Assembly: GCF_013410545.1 (NCBI RefSeq)
Contig: NZ_JACCFV010000001.1
Span: forward strand, 3,844,001 to 3,908,000
Origin: Pseudoclavibacter chungangensis
Lineage (GTDB): Bacteria > Actinomycetota > Actinomycetes > Actinomycetales > Microbacteriaceae
Length of the DNA stretch: 64,000 nucleotides
Reading direction: 5' to 3'
Both the position numbers and the translations under genes were made by a program. Below are positions 49,892 through 60,985 of this stretch, one piece after another. Each line of letters opens with the position of its first letter. Positions within the stretch are counted from its first letter, which is position 1. The notes under the pieces were generated by a model. That model worked only from the letters and a program-made list of their open reading frames with translations. It was not told the DNA's origin and searched no databases.

Positions 49892-50752
49892 ATGCCCGAA
49901 CTGCCCGAGGTCGCCGCGCTCGTGGCCGATCTGCGCGAGCGGCTCGTCGGGCGCACGATCGCGCGCGTCGACGTGCTCGTCGTCTCGGCGCTCAAGACCT
50001 TCGACCCGCCCGTCACCGCCCTCGCGGGCCGCACCATCACCGATGTCACGCGGCATGGCAAGTGGCTCGACCTCGCGACCGACGACGGGCTCCACCTCCT
50101 CGTGCACCTCGCGCGAGCCGGGTGGTTGCGGTGGCGCAGCGCGGCACCGAAGCCCACGAAACCCGGGCGAGGGCCGCTCGCCGCGCGGCTCGTGCTCGAC
50201 GACGGCTCCGGCTTCGACCTCACCGAGGCGGGCACGGCGAAGCGCCTCGCGATCCACCTCGTGCACGATCCCGACGAGATCGACGCCGTCCGCACCCTCG
50301 GCCTCGACCCCATGAGCGACGCGTTCACCGCCGAGGCGTTCGACCGCATCCTCGACGCGGCCGGCCGTGCACGCATCAAGGGCGTGCTGCGCGATCAGCG
50401 CCGCATCGCGGGCATCGGGAACGCCTACTCCGACGAGATCCTCCACGCCGCACGCATGTCGCCGTACAAGCCGGCCGACATGCCGGCGGCCGATCGTGAA
50501 CGGCTCTACGCGGCCGTGCGCACGACGCTCGCCGAGGCCGTGGAACGCGCCTCGGGGAGGCCCGCGAGCGAGCTCAAGTCCGAGAAGCGCGAGGCGCTCC
50601 GCGTGCACGGCCGCGCCGGGAGCCCGTGCCCCGTGTGCGGCGACACGATCCGCCACGTCGAGTTCGTCGACTCGACCTTCGAATACTGTCCGACCTGTCA
50701 GACGGGTGGCCGCGTCCTCGCCGATCGCGTGCGATCCCGGCTCGTGAAATGA
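49892..50752 (+). CDS. Formamidopyrimidine-DNA glycosylase (Fpg/Nei family)
   Basis: A 286-residue base-excision repair enzyme. MPELPEVAALVADLR places the catalytic Pro at position 2 after Met removal and Glu3 next to it. A Lys in HGKWLDL matches the conserved beta-lyase Lys, an H2TH region contains RIKGVLRDQRRIAGIGNAYS, and a C-terminal zinc finger has CPVC...CPTC (~245-268). It removes oxidised purines and cuts the strand. The Fpg/Nei split cannot be made by eye. Overlaps the Nudix gene by four bases, a logical pair against oxidised guanine. Confidence 0.94.
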   Translation: MPELPEVAALVADLRERLVGRTIARVDVLVVSALKTFDPPVTALAGRTITDVTRHGKWLDLATDDGLHLLVHLARAGWLRWRSAAPKPTKPGRGPLAARLVLDDGSGFDLTEAGTAKRLAIHLVHDPDEIDAVRTLGLDPMSDAFTAEAFDRILDAAGRARIKGVLRDQRRIAGIGNAYSDEILHAARMSPYKPADMPAADRERLYAAVRTTLAEAVERASGRPASELKSEKREALRVHGRAGSPCPVCGDTIRHVEFVDSTFEYCPTCQTGGRVLADRVRSRLVK

Positions 50753-51363
50753 CCGACGAGGAGCGCCCCGTGCGGACGAACGGCTGGACCACGACCTCGA
50801 CGCGGGAGATCTACGCGAACCCCTGGATCCGCGTGCGCGAGGACGCCGTCGTGCGCCCCGACGGCGGAACCGGCATCTACGGCGTCGTCGAGGTCAGGCA
50901 CCCGTCGGTGTTCGTCGTCGCGATCGACGAGTACGAGCGGGTCGTGCTGATCGACCTCTACCGCTTCACGACGGCGAGCTGGTCGACCGAGGTGCCCGCA
51001 GGCAGCACGGACGGCGAAGAGCCGCTCGTCGCCGCGAAGCGCGAGCTCGCGGAGGAGACGGGGCTCGTCGCCGACTCGTGGGACCACATCGGCGACATGA
51101 CGTCGCTCAACGGCATCAGCAACGCCCCGGAGCACGTGTTCCTCGCCCGGGGATTGCGCGCCGCACCCGACGACGGCACGGCGAGCCGGGCGGAAGAGGG
51201 CATCGCCGACGTCCGACGCGTGCCGTGGCGCGAGGTGCAGCAACTCCTCGCGACGGGGCGGATCACCGACGCCGAGACGATCGCCGCCCTCATGTTCGCG
51301 ACGATCGCCACGGGGCGGTTCGCGGATCAGGGCCCCGCCGGTCTCACACCGGCGGGGCCCTGA
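50749..51363 (+). CDS. Nudix hydrolase (ADP-ribose pyrophosphatase-like)
   Basis: A 204-residue protein with a full Nudix box GSTDGEEPLVAAKRELAEET plus GLV (residues ~85-107, GX5EX7REUXEEXGU). The upstream VVLIDLYRFTTASWSTEVPA is typical of NudF/ADP-ribose-type enzymes. It hydrolyses nucleoside diphosphate derivatives. ATGA overlap with fpg. The last 11 codons lie within the hairpin 51330-51360. Confidence 0.92.
   Translation: MTDEERPVRTNGWTTTSTREIYANPWIRVREDAVVRPDGGTGIYGVVEVRHPSVFVVAIDEYERVVLIDLYRFTTASWSTEVPAGSTDGEEPLVAAKRELAEETGLVADSWDHIGDMTSLNGISNAPEHVFLARGLRAAPDDGTASRAEEGIADVRRVPWREVQQLLATGRITDAETIAALMFATIATGRFADQGPAGLTPAGP
51330..51360. terminator. Strong hairpin inside the 3' end of the Nudix gene
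   Basis: GGGCCCCGCCGGT and ACCGGCGGGGCCC form a perfect 13-base stem with a five-base loop; the last stem base is directly before the TGA. No T-run follows. It encodes the terminal Gly-Pro-Ala residues at the same time. Confidence 0.65.
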
Positions 51364-51370
51364 GCGATTC

Positions 51371-51420
51371 GGTCCGACTCGGTCCGACTCGGTCCCACTC
51401 GGTCCGACTCAGCCCGATTC
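51371..51420. repeat. Five 10-base repeats in a convergent gap
   Basis: GGTCCGACTC is repeated at 51371, 51381, 51391 (one change), 51401 and 51411 (diverged). The last units overlap the stop codon of the minus-strand reductase (51409-51411). Confidence 0.75.
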
Positions 51421-52062
51421 GGCGCGCGCGAGATACGACGCGATCGGGAGGTCGCCCGCGTCGAAGCGCAGCGTGCGTCCGATCGTCCTCGGGTCGTCCA
51501 CGGCGGCCGCGACGACCGCCGCGACGTCGGCACGGGGCACGCTGCCGCGCGCACCCGCGGGCTCGACGAGGCCCGTGCCGGGCTCGTCCGTGAGGGTGCT
51601 CGGCGCGATGATCGTCGCATCGAGGCCGCTGTCGCGCAGCACCGCGTCGGCGATCGCCTTCGACTGCGCGTAGGCGAAGAAGTCGCTCGACTGCGGAACG
51701 CCGTGCGCGATGCGCGAACCCGACCACGACACCATGAGGTAGCGGCTGGGCCCCACGTTCTGCGCGGCCTGGATCGAGTGGACGGCCGCGTCGCGATCGA
51801 TCGCGTACGTCCGAGCCGGGTCACCGCCACCGGCGCCCGCCGACCACACGATCGCGTCCTGTTCGGCATAGAGCGCCGCGAAGCCGTCGATGTCGAGGAT
51901 CTGGATGTCGGCGACGACCGGCGTCGCGCCGAGCGCCTCGATCTCGTCCCGCTGTGCGGGATCGCGGATGACGGATGTCACCCGGTGGCCCGCCTCGACG
52001 AGGAGCGGGGTGAACAGGCGGGCCACCTTGCCGTGGCCCCCGAGAACGATGATGCTGCTCAT
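51409..52062 (-). CDS. NAD(P)H-binding SDR-type protein
   Basis: A 217-residue Rossmann protein of the NAD(P)-binding (NmrA/atypical SDR) group: SSIIVLGGHGKVARLFTPLL, then VVADIQILDIDGFAALY, and a YAQSKAIAD segment carrying the Tyr-x3-Lys motif. Such proteins act as reductases or redox sensors. The MSSIIVLGGHGKVA opening fixes the start. It lies 118 bases downstream of the aldo/keto reductase on the same strand. Confidence 0.85.
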   Translation of the reverse strand: MSSIIVLGGHGKVARLFTPLLVEAGHRVTSVIRDPAQRDEIEALGATPVVADIQILDIDGFAALYAEQDAIVWSAGAGGGDPARTYAIDRDAAVHSIQAAQNVGPSRYLMVSWSGSRIAHGVPQSSDFFAYAQSKAIADAVLRDSGLDATIIAPSTLTDEPGTGLVEPAGARGSVPRADVAAVVAAAVDDPRTIGRTLRFDAGDLPIASYLARAESG

Positions 52063-52180
52063 GTCGTGCGCGTCCTACCTCTCGATTCGATCCGTCCGTC
52101 CGTGGCGTCCGCCCCGGGACGGCCCACACTGTACGACCCGCGGATGCGTCCCGCGTGGGGGCGCGGCCGCGAGGCCGACG

Positions 52181-53011
52181 TCAGAACTCCTCGTGCGTGT
52201 CCGGGTCCTGGTCCCAGAGTCGCCCGCGCTCGAGCGACGAGAGCGTGTCGATCTCGGCGTCGCTCAGCTCGAAACCGAACACGTCGAGGTTCGCGCGCTG
52301 CCGCTCGACCGAGCGCGACTTCGGGATCGGCACCGAACCGATCTGCACGTGCCAGCGCAGGATCGCCTGTGCCGGCGTGACGCCGTGCGCGTTCGCGACC
52401 GCGAGCACGCGCTCGTCCTCGAGCAGCTCGCCGCGCCCGAGCGGGCTCCACGCCTGCGTCACGATGCCGTGCTCGGCGTGGAACGCGCGAAGCTCCGCCT
52501 GCGGGAAGTAGGGATGCAGCTCGACCTGGTTGACGGCCGGCACGACGCCGGTCGCGTCGATGATGCGCTCGAGGTGCTCGGGCGTGAAGTTCGAGACGCC
52601 GATCGAACGCACGAGGCCCTCGCGCTGCAGATCGACGAGTGCCCGCCAGGTGTCCACGTACTTGCCCACCTTGGGGAGCGGCCAATGGATGAGGAACAGG
52701 TCGATCGTGTCGAGGCCGAGGTTCGCGTTCGAGCGTTCGAAGCTCTCGCGTGCCTCGTCGTAGCCGTGGAATCGGCCGGGCACCTTGCTCGTGACGACGA
52801 TCTGGTCGCGGGGCACGTCCGATTCACGCACGCCGCGCCCGACGGCCTCCTCGTTCTCGTACCGCAGCGCCGTGTCGAGCAGGCGGTAACCGAGCTCGAG
52901 CGCGACCCTGGTGGGCTCGGCCGAGTCCTCGCCGTCGTGCGGGTACGTGCCGAATCCGATGCTCGGCAGCTCGGTGCCGTCGTTGAGCGTGAGGGTCGGT
53001 GCCGTCGTCAT
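52181..53011 (-). CDS. Aldo/keto reductase
   Basis: A 276-residue (beta/alpha)8 NADPH-dependent reductase. The catalytic tetrad is visible: D46 and Y51 in LLDTALRYENEEAVG, K76 in VVTSKVPGRF, H109 in FLIHWPLP. IPKSRSVERQRANLDVF near the end is the NADP-binding motif. It belongs to the AKR5 (2,5-diketogluconate reductase-like) type. Reduces aldehydes or ketones; substrate unknown. Confidence 0.94.
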   Translation of the reverse strand: MTTAPTLTLNDGTELPSIGFGTYPHDGEDSAEPTRVALELGYRLLDTALRYENEEAVGRGVRESDVPRDQIVVTSKVPGRFHGYDEARESFERSNANLGLDTIDLFLIHWPLPKVGKYVDTWRALVDLQREGLVRSIGVSNFTPEHLERIIDATGVVPAVNQVELHPYFPQAELRAFHAEHGIVTQAWSPLGRGELLEDERVLAVANAHGVTPAQAILRWHVQIGSVPIPKSRSVERQRANLDVFGFELSDAEIDTLSSLERGRLWDQDPDTHEEF

Positions 53012-53128
53012 GTTGGTCCTCTCGGGGGCATTCGTTCGGTCTGGGGGCCGGCACGATCCTGGCAGCCGCGCACGAACATCGGCTGTCCGGTGCCGCCGTG
53101 TGGCCTCGTGTGACGCCGGCGGTCGGTG

Positions 53129-54388
53129 TCAGTCGGCGGGCTCGGGGTCCGGGCGGTCGATGAGGATCGCCGCCGGGATCGCGAGGAACGCCGTGCAGGT
53201 GAGGAAGACGAGCCCGGGCAGCCAGGAGTCGGTCGCCGCGTTCAGGACGCCGAGCAGCAGCGGACCCGAGGCGGCGACGAGGTAGCCGACGCCCTGCATG
53301 AACCCGCTGAGCGACGCCGCCTCCTCGGCCGAGGCGGAGCGCATGCCGACGAGCGTGAGGCCGAGCGAGAACAGCAACTGGACGAGCCCGAACGTGCACA
53401 CCGCGACCGGCACGAGCTCGACCGGGCCGAACACGAGCAGCGGGTACCCGACGAGCAGCGACGCGATCGCGAGGAACGCCGCGGGGCGGACGAATCCGCG
53501 ACGCGTGGCGACGAGCGGCGTGAGCAGCCCGAGCGGGATCCCGAGTGCCGCGAACAGGCTCAACTGCAGGCTCGCGCTCGTGGGGTCGAGGCCCTTGAGC
53601 TCGACGAGGATCTGCGGGAGCCACGCGTAGACGGCGTACGAGTTGAGCGACGACAGCGTGAACAGGCCCGTGATCGCCCACGCGGTGCGGCTCCGCCACG
53701 GCGCGCGTCCGACGCGGTGACCGCGTCGGATGCGGCGCGGTCGCGAGCGGCTCGGCAACAGGCCGAGCCACGGCAGCACCGCGACGAGCGCGAGCGCCGC
53801 CCACACCCCGAGCGAGATGCGCCAGCCGGGGCCGTCCGCGAGCGGCACCGCGATGAGGGGCGGCAGGAATGCCGACACCGCGAGGAGGGTCACGTAGACG
53901 GCCGAGATGAGGCCGACGTGGTCCGGGAAGCGGTCCTTCACGATCGCCGGGAGGAGCACGTTCGCGACCCCCATCGCGAACAGCGCGACCGCCGTGCCGA
54001 CGATGATCGCCCACGAGGCCGGGGCCGCGGCGCGCAGTACCGAGCCGGCCGTGATGAGGACGAGCCCCAGGAGGATCGTCGTCTCGAGGGAGAGGTACCG
54101 GGCGATGAGCGGCGCCAGGACACCCGCGAGCGCGAAGCACAGCGGCGGGAGCATCCCGATCACACCGACGAGCACGCTCGGCAGGTCGAGCTCGGTCCGG
54201 ATGTGCGTCACGACGGGCGAGAGGCTCGACACCGCCGTGCGCAGATTGAGGGCGAGGAGCGTGAGGGCGGCGATCGAGAGCGCGACCGTCCACGGCGAGA
54301 GCCGGTGGGTGCGCAGCGAGATGTCGATCGGGCCGGTCGCCAGCGGGTCGAGGATCGGAACCGGCCTCGTGCCGTCGTTCTTCCTCAC
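53129..54388 (-). CDS. MFS transporter, CynX/NimT type
   Basis: A 419-residue protein with about 12 helices; LRTAVSSLSPVVTHIRTELDL and LGLTLVGMRSASAEEAASLS with SGFMQGVGYLVAASGPLLLG match the same family as the gene at 382 (LIGLRSASAADTARLSGMAQ). GTG 54388 is chosen because AGGAGG lies nine bases upstream; an in-frame ATG at 54427 has no site. The two paralogues lie at opposite ends of the window. Substrate unknown. Confidence 0.87.
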   Translation of the reverse strand: MRKNDGTRPVPILDPLATGPIDISLRTHRLSPWTVALSIAALTLLALNLRTAVSSLSPVVTHIRTELDLPSVLVGVIGMLPPLCFALAGVLAPLIARYLSLETTILLGLVLITAGSVLRAAAPASWAIIVGTAVALFAMGVANVLLPAIVKDRFPDHVGLISAVYVTLLAVSAFLPPLIAVPLADGPGWRISLGVWAALALVAVLPWLGLLPSRSRPRRIRRGHRVGRAPWRSRTAWAITGLFTLSSLNSYAVYAWLPQILVELKGLDPTSASLQLSLFAALGIPLGLLTPLVATRRGFVRPAAFLAIASLLVGYPLLVFGPVELVPVAVCTFGLVQLLFSLGLTLVGMRSASAEEAASLSGFMQGVGYLVAASGPLLLGVLNAATDSWLPGLVFLTCTAFLAIPAAILIDRPDPEPAD

Positions 54389-54513
54389 CGGGGCCGACCT
54401 CCTGTCGAGTGGGCATGCTGTCCACATTCGCGAACGTCCACTGTACTGGCCGCGATCGACGCGGTTGCGGCGCGCGACGGACCGAGGGGACGACCGGGCG
54501 TGACCGTGCGGGC

Positions 54514-56496
<1,983 letters not shown>

Positions 56497-56821
56497 AATG
56501 CCCCCTCGCGCCGCCCCCGCGGCGAGTCCCACCGGTACGTCTCCGGTTCCGCGAACGAGGGTTGCACACTTCACTCCACTCGCGTTCGATCCGTTCCGGG
56601 AGGTTGCCCGAGACGACGCCCAACGGTGGGACACGCGGCGGGTGGGGCATCGGGACTCACGCGCATGCGCTGGCACGAGCCGGCGGCGTTGCCGGACAGG
56701 CGTTCGTCCGCACGCGGCCACGCACTGCGGCGTGGACCGGGGGACGCACGCAACGGGCCGCGCAGCACCCCCGCGGGTGCTGCCCCCTCTGCGACATGGA
56801 TGGCGTCGAGCGTTGCGTCGG
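56497..56821. other. Gap upstream of the repeat-rich protein
   Basis: About 325 bases between the oxidoreductase stop (56822) and the chosen start. The frame of the repeat-rich protein is open to 56721, but composition there changes and no ribosome site is seen. No other feature. Confidence 0.4.
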
Positions 56822-57793
56822 CTATCGGATCGCCGCGGTGTCCCAGTACTCGTTGACCTCGCTGATGAGGCCGTCTCGAACGGCGACGATGCTCACGATC
56901 GGGCTCGAGATCGGACCGCGTGGGGTCGGGAACGAGCCCGTGGCGTGGACAACGGCACCGGTCGGTGTCTCGAGCTCGGTGCGGATGTCCGAGATTCGTA
57001 TCCCGGAGCCCTGAACGCGCGCGAGGTGCTCGGTGACCGCCTGTCGTCCGTGCACGGTCTCCGTGACGCCGATCGTGGGGCCGTAGGGGAACGACCACTG
57101 GACGTCCTCGTGGAGCACCGCGCCGATGGTGGCCGTGTTGAAACGGTCGAGCATCTCGGGGAGGCGGTGTGCGGTGACCAGGCCCTCCAGATCGGTGCCC
57201 GTCAACAGGCGGGGGAACGCCGCGCCACCCGGGTCCAGGATCGAGGACCTCGCGAGCGGCCCCGCGAACACCGGTACGTAGCCCGTGTCGTCGATCAACC
57301 GCTCGATGCGATGGCGCTCCGCACCGGCGTCCGTGGCGTAGGCGACCGCCCACACGCCCGGGGTCCTGCGTGCCCGGGAGGCCAGCAATTCGTCCTGAAT
57401 GTGCGAGAACGCACGGACGATCGTCGCTCCCGGGAACAGGCTCGCGAGCCATTGTCCTTCGGTGACCCCCGGTTCGAGCGCTGACGCCGCCCTCCCGCCG
57501 ATGAGCGCCACGGCATTCATCGTGTCGAGCACGAGGGTGCCGTCCAGATGGGGGGCCAGGCGCTTCGCGACGTCGGCGGCTCCCCCGTGGCGCACCGCGA
57601 GCACGACGGTGTCGTGCCGTGCCGCATCCTCGAACGTGCCGACCCGGACGGTGTCGGGAACCGTCACGACCGATGCCGATGCCGCCGAGCGAGCGCCGAG
57701 AGTGACCTCGTACCCCGCATGTGCCCACAGCGTCGCGAGTCCCTGACTGATCGGCCCCGACCCGACGATCCCCACCGATCCAGCGGATGTCAT
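56822..57793 (-). CDS. NADP oxidoreductase (F420-reductase-like) fused to a SnoaL-like domain
   Basis: A 323-residue two-domain protein. Residues ~1-195: Rossmann domain with SVGIVGSGPISQGLATLWAH and VTLGARS, typical of F420-dependent NADP reductase-like (F420_oxidored) proteins. Residues ~205-323: RLPEMLDRFNTATIGAVLHE, then VQWSFPYGP and GRQAVTEHL, a SnoaL/NTF2-like cone fold. The pair could bind a hydride donor and a small polyketide- or steroid-like ligand. Divergent from HxlR 2 and probably repressed by it. Confidence 0.8.
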   Translation of the reverse strand: MTSAGSVGIVGSGPISQGLATLWAHAGYEVTLGARSAASASVVTVPDTVRVGTFEDAARHDTVVLAVRHGGAADVAKRLAPHLDGTLVLDTMNAVALIGGRAASALEPGVTEGQWLASLFPGATIVRAFSHIQDELLASRARRTPGVWAVAYATDAGAERHRIERLIDDTGYVPVFAGPLARSSILDPGGAAFPRLLTGTDLEGLVTAHRLPEMLDRFNTATIGAVLHEDVQWSFPYGPTIGVTETVHGRQAVTEHLARVQGSGIRISDIRTELETPTGAVVHATGSFPTPRGPISSPIVSIVAVRDGLISEVNEYWDTAAIR

Positions 57794-57811
57794 GTTCGCC
57801 CGTCTCCTCGC

Positions 57812-57828
57812 GGTTATCATTCGTAACC
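57812..57828. promoter_or_regulatory. HxlR-type operator 2
   Basis: GGTTA-TCATTCG-TAACC lies between the divergent oxidoreductase start (57793) and HxlR 2 (57880). The GTTA...GTAAC spacing equals that at 45339-45353. Confidence 0.65.
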
Positions 57829-57879
57829 AACAGCATCCACGGTAATTTTCACGACTCGAACGAGCAAGAAGGCACTTCC

Positions 57880-58341
57880 GTGACCGATGCGCACTCCGGC
57901 ATAACCACCGACGAGTCGGCTCGGGGCTCCGCGTGCGATGGCGAACCGACCAGGCCGGTCTCTGGCATCCGCGACATCCTCGACCGCATCGGTGACACCT
58001 GGTCGGTGCTGGTCGCCATCGAGCTCCGGCTGCACGGTCCACGCCGTTTCGGGCAGCTCCGGCGTTCCGTCGACGGCATCTCGCAACGAATGCTCACGGT
58101 CACCCTTCGTCGACTGCAACGCGACGGGTTGATCGATCGCACCGTCCTCGACACGTCGCCGCCGCAGGTGGAGTACTCGCTCACCAGGGTCGGGCACTCA
58201 CTGACCGGCGTCCTCAAGGAACTCGTCGACTGGGCTGCCGCCAATCGCGCGGACATCGACGCGGCGCGTCGGTCGTGGGATCAGGCGACGACCGAACGTC
58301 GCGCGACAGGCGACGAGCCGGGTGTGCGCACGCGCGCGTGA
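57880..58341 (+). CDS. HxlR-family regulator 2
   Basis: A 153-residue winged-helix protein: IRDILDRIGDTWSVLVAIEL, then RRFGQLRRSVDGISQRMLTV and QRDGLIDRTVLDTSPPQVEY. GTG 57880 is chosen (AGAAGG seven bases upstream). C24 (RGSACDGE) replaces the N-terminal sensor cysteine of HxlR 1 at a similar place. Likely controls the divergent fused oxidoreductase. Confidence 0.9.
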   Translation: MTDAHSGITTDESARGSACDGEPTRPVSGIRDILDRIGDTWSVLVAIELRLHGPRRFGQLRRSVDGISQRMLTVTLRRLQRDGLIDRTVLDTSPPQVEYSLTRVGHSLTGVLKELVDWAAANRADIDAARRSWDQATTERRATGDEPGVRTRA

Positions 58342-58578
58342 CCACGCGTGCCCCTCGTCCGTCCTGCGGAGGATCCCGTGGGCGCCGGCGGAGGGGCTAT
58401 TGTTGGACTGAGTTGAATATCAATCGGTGATCGTTCGGACACGGTCTCGATGCGTCACACCGGACCGGACCGGACTGTGCCGTGGCCCGGGTGAGCGCCG
58501 GCATCGCGAGCATCGACGTTCCGACGCGTCTCGCGGATGGCGCGCGGCCCGGACGGCGGTCATCGAGAAGGAGTGAGC
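58342..58578. promoter_or_regulatory. Promoter region of the monooxygenase/ABC operon
   Basis: An AT-richer stretch at 58396-58432 (TATTGTTGGACTGAGTTGAA...) could hold the promoter. A long untranslated leader of 140 or more bases follows. No riboswitch consensus is recognised. Confidence 0.35.
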
Positions 58579-59679
58579 ATGCCCGAAGCGTTCGGAGTCA
58601 CCTTCGTCGGCGGTCTGCAGACCACGCGCGCGGATCCCGCGGGCGGCGCACGGACGCTCTTCGACCCCGCCGCGACGGTCACGAGTGCGCAGGTGCTCGA
58701 GGCCATCGGTTTCGACCAGGCGATCCTCGTCTACTCCTCGTACTCGCTCGATCCGTTCGCGATCGCCGCGACCGTCGCGTCCCACACGGAACGCCTCGGC
58801 CTCGTCATCGCGCTGCGCCCCAATACGGCCGCACCGACCGCGGCCGCGAAGTCCTACGCGACGATCGACCAGTTGAGCGCCGGGCGCACGCAGGTGCACC
58901 TCATCGCGGGCGGCAACGAGAGCGACCAGTGGCGTGACGGCGACTTCATCGACAAGGACGCTCGTTACCGGCGCATGGGGGAGTACATCGACATCCTGCG
59001 CCGCGCGTGGTCGTCCGAGACGTCCTTCGATCACGACGGCGAGTTCTATCGCATCGTCGACTACACGCCGAAGGTCAAGCCGTTCGCCGGTGTGCCGCTG
59101 CCGATCTCGCTCGGCGGCTCCTCGGAGGCCGCGTACCGTGTGGGTGCCGAGCGGGCCGACGTCTTCGCCCTCTGGGGTGAGCCGCTCGCGGACACGCGGG
59201 GACAGCTCGACCGGGTGCGTGCACTCGCCACCGAGGCGGGCACCGCTGGCCCCGAGGCGTACATGATCAGTTTCAAGCCCGTCATCGCGCCGAGCGACGA
59301 GCTCGCGTGGGCGAAGGCGGACGCGCTCCTCGAACGCCTCACCGCGCACCGGGCCCGTGCGCGGCCACGGGGTGAGATCGCCCGCCACGTGGGCCTCCCG
59401 GGTGCGGAGGCGTCGAAGCGGATCCTGCGCATCGCCGAACGTGGCGCGGTGCACGACACCGCGCTCTGGACCGAGCCGGCGCAGGCGACGGGCGCGATCG
59501 GCTCCTCCGCCGCGCTCGTCGGCGGCTATGACACCGTCGCGAGCGCCGTCGCGGCGTACGCCGATCTCGGCATCCGCCGGTTCTCGTTCTCCGCGTACGG
59601 CGGGCTCGACGACTACATCGAGATGGGCACGCAACTGTTGCCGCGGATTCGCGCGCTCCTCGACGGGCACGGCGCATGA
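58579..59679 (+). CDS. FMN-dependent luciferase-like monooxygenase (SsuD-like)
   Basis: A 366-residue TIM-barrel flavin monooxygenase. ATVASHTERLGLVIALRPNT, SYATIDQLSAGRTQVHLIAG, then NESDQW and YRRMGEYIDILRRAWSS are the alkanesulfonate-monooxygenase (SsuD) group motifs. It uses reduced FMN and O2 to cleave C-S bonds or oxidise organic substrates. ATG 58579 follows AAGGAG. It overlaps the second monooxygenase by four bases. No flavin reductase is encoded within the window. Confidence 0.9.
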   Translation: MPEAFGVTFVGGLQTTRADPAGGARTLFDPAATVTSAQVLEAIGFDQAILVYSSYSLDPFAIAATVASHTERLGLVIALRPNTAAPTAAAKSYATIDQLSAGRTQVHLIAGGNESDQWRDGDFIDKDARYRRMGEYIDILRRAWSSETSFDHDGEFYRIVDYTPKVKPFAGVPLPISLGGSSEAAYRVGAERADVFALWGEPLADTRGQLDRVRALATEAGTAGPEAYMISFKPVIAPSDELAWAKADALLERLTAHRARARPRGEIARHVGLPGAEASKRILRIAERGAVHDTALWTEPAQATGAIGSSAALVGGYDTVASAVAAYADLGIRRFSFSAYGGLDDYIEMGTQLLPRIRALLDGHGA

Positions 59680-60836
59680 GCTACCGCGAGCCGTACACCG
59701 GGCTCGACGAACGCGATCTCGACGCGCGAAGGGCGATCTTCGACGATCCAGCGCACGCGGCGGTTCGGCGCACGGGCGGCATCCGGCTCGGGTTCCTCAC
59801 GTTCGTCGGTGGCGAGGCGCAGTCGATCGGTGACGCGCACCGCTCGATCATCCGGTTGTTCCACGAGGCCGAACAGCTCGGCTACAGCGCGGGCATGCTG
59901 CGCACGCGGCACTTCCAGCCCTACCTGTCCGGCCCCGTCTCGGTGCTCGCCGCGGCCTCGCAGCACACGAGCACGATGCACCTCGGCACGGCCGTCATCT
60001 CGTTCCACAGCCAGGAGCCGATCCGGCTGCTCGAAGAACTCCAGACCCTCGACCTCGTCTCCGGCGAACGGCTCGAGATCGGCATCGCCACCGGGCCCGT
60101 CGACCGGCGGATCGCCTCGGGTTGGGAGCGTCGCTACCCCGACCGCGCGAGCATCGACGCCGGTTTCGAGGAGTTCCTCCGGCTCCTCGACGGTGGTGCG
60201 CTCGAGGCCGCACCGGATCGCATGCTGCCCGGCGTCGCGTCGGACGAACCGGTCATCGTCCACCCGAGGAGTCCCGGGCTGCGCGAGCGCATCTGGCTCG
60301 GGGCGGGGAGTGACGCGAGCGTCGACCGTGCGGCACGACTCGGCCTCAAACTGCAGTTGTCGAACCTCGTCGCCGAGCCCCGGGCGCTCGATCTGCCCGT
60401 CGAGATCGCGCAGTACCGGCAGATCGAGCGCTACCTGTCGGCGGTCGCGGGCGGGCGGCGCACGCCACCCGAGACGAGCATCAGTCGCACGGTGCTGCCG
60501 CTCACGGGCTCGCGCATCGACGCGAAGACGCGCGAGAACATCGCCGAGTGGGAGAGCTTCCTTCGTCCCGATGCGCCGGGCGAACCGCAGCACGCGTTCA
60601 AACTCCGGAGTCGGGTCGCCCACAACGCGATCGGTGACCCGGCGCACGTCGTCGAGTTCCTCCGCACCGATCTCGCGCTCGCGGCGGCCGATGTCGTGCT
60701 CGTCCACCTGCCGTCGAACTACCTGCTCGACGAGCAGGTGGCGTTCCTCGCGACGGTCCGGGATCTCGTCGACGAGGCGATCGGCGTCGCGTTCCCCGCC
60801 ACAGTGTCGGATCGAGCCGCGGAACATGTTTCATGA
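59676..60836 (+). CDS. FMN-dependent luciferase-like monooxygenase 2
   Basis: A 386-residue LLM-class protein of a different subgroup (IRLGFLTFVGGEAQSIGDAH, then LGYSAGMLRTRHFQPYLSGP, and LLEELQTLDLVSGERLEIGI). It resembles the luciferase-like families often encoded beside a peptide-type ABC importer. ATGA-coupled to the first monooxygenase. It may form a mixed system or process a second substrate. Confidence 0.87.
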   Translation: MSYREPYTGLDERDLDARRAIFDDPAHAAVRRTGGIRLGFLTFVGGEAQSIGDAHRSIIRLFHEAEQLGYSAGMLRTRHFQPYLSGPVSVLAAASQHTSTMHLGTAVISFHSQEPIRLLEELQTLDLVSGERLEIGIATGPVDRRIASGWERRYPDRASIDAGFEEFLRLLDGGALEAAPDRMLPGVASDEPVIVHPRSPGLRERIWLGAGSDASVDRAARLGLKLQLSNLVAEPRALDLPVEIAQYRQIERYLSAVAGGRRTPPETSISRTVLPLTGSRIDAKTRENIAEWESFLRPDAPGEPQHAFKLRSRVAHNAIGDPAHVVEFLRTDLALAAADVVLVHLPSNYLLDEQVAFLATVRDLVDEAIGVAFPATVSDRAAEHVS

Positions 60837-60985
60837 ACTGCGTACAAGAAAGCGTGAATCGGACTAGGCTCGTCGATCGGCACGGACCGTCCGTCGCGCG
60901 GTGACGCGGGACGCACGGCCGGACACCGACCAGGGGCGCGCCGGGGAGAACCCCCGTGCGGGCCCAGACGACATGAGGAGCAGCA

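Noticed and set aside
58342..58578. SAM or other sulfur riboswitch upstream of the SsuD-like gene
   Set aside because: The conserved SAM aptamer core is not recognisable; leader noted only as a promoter region.
60837..60985. Cobalamin-type riboswitch before the ABC lipoprotein gene
   Set aside because: GC-rich pairings exist but the B12-box consensus is not found.
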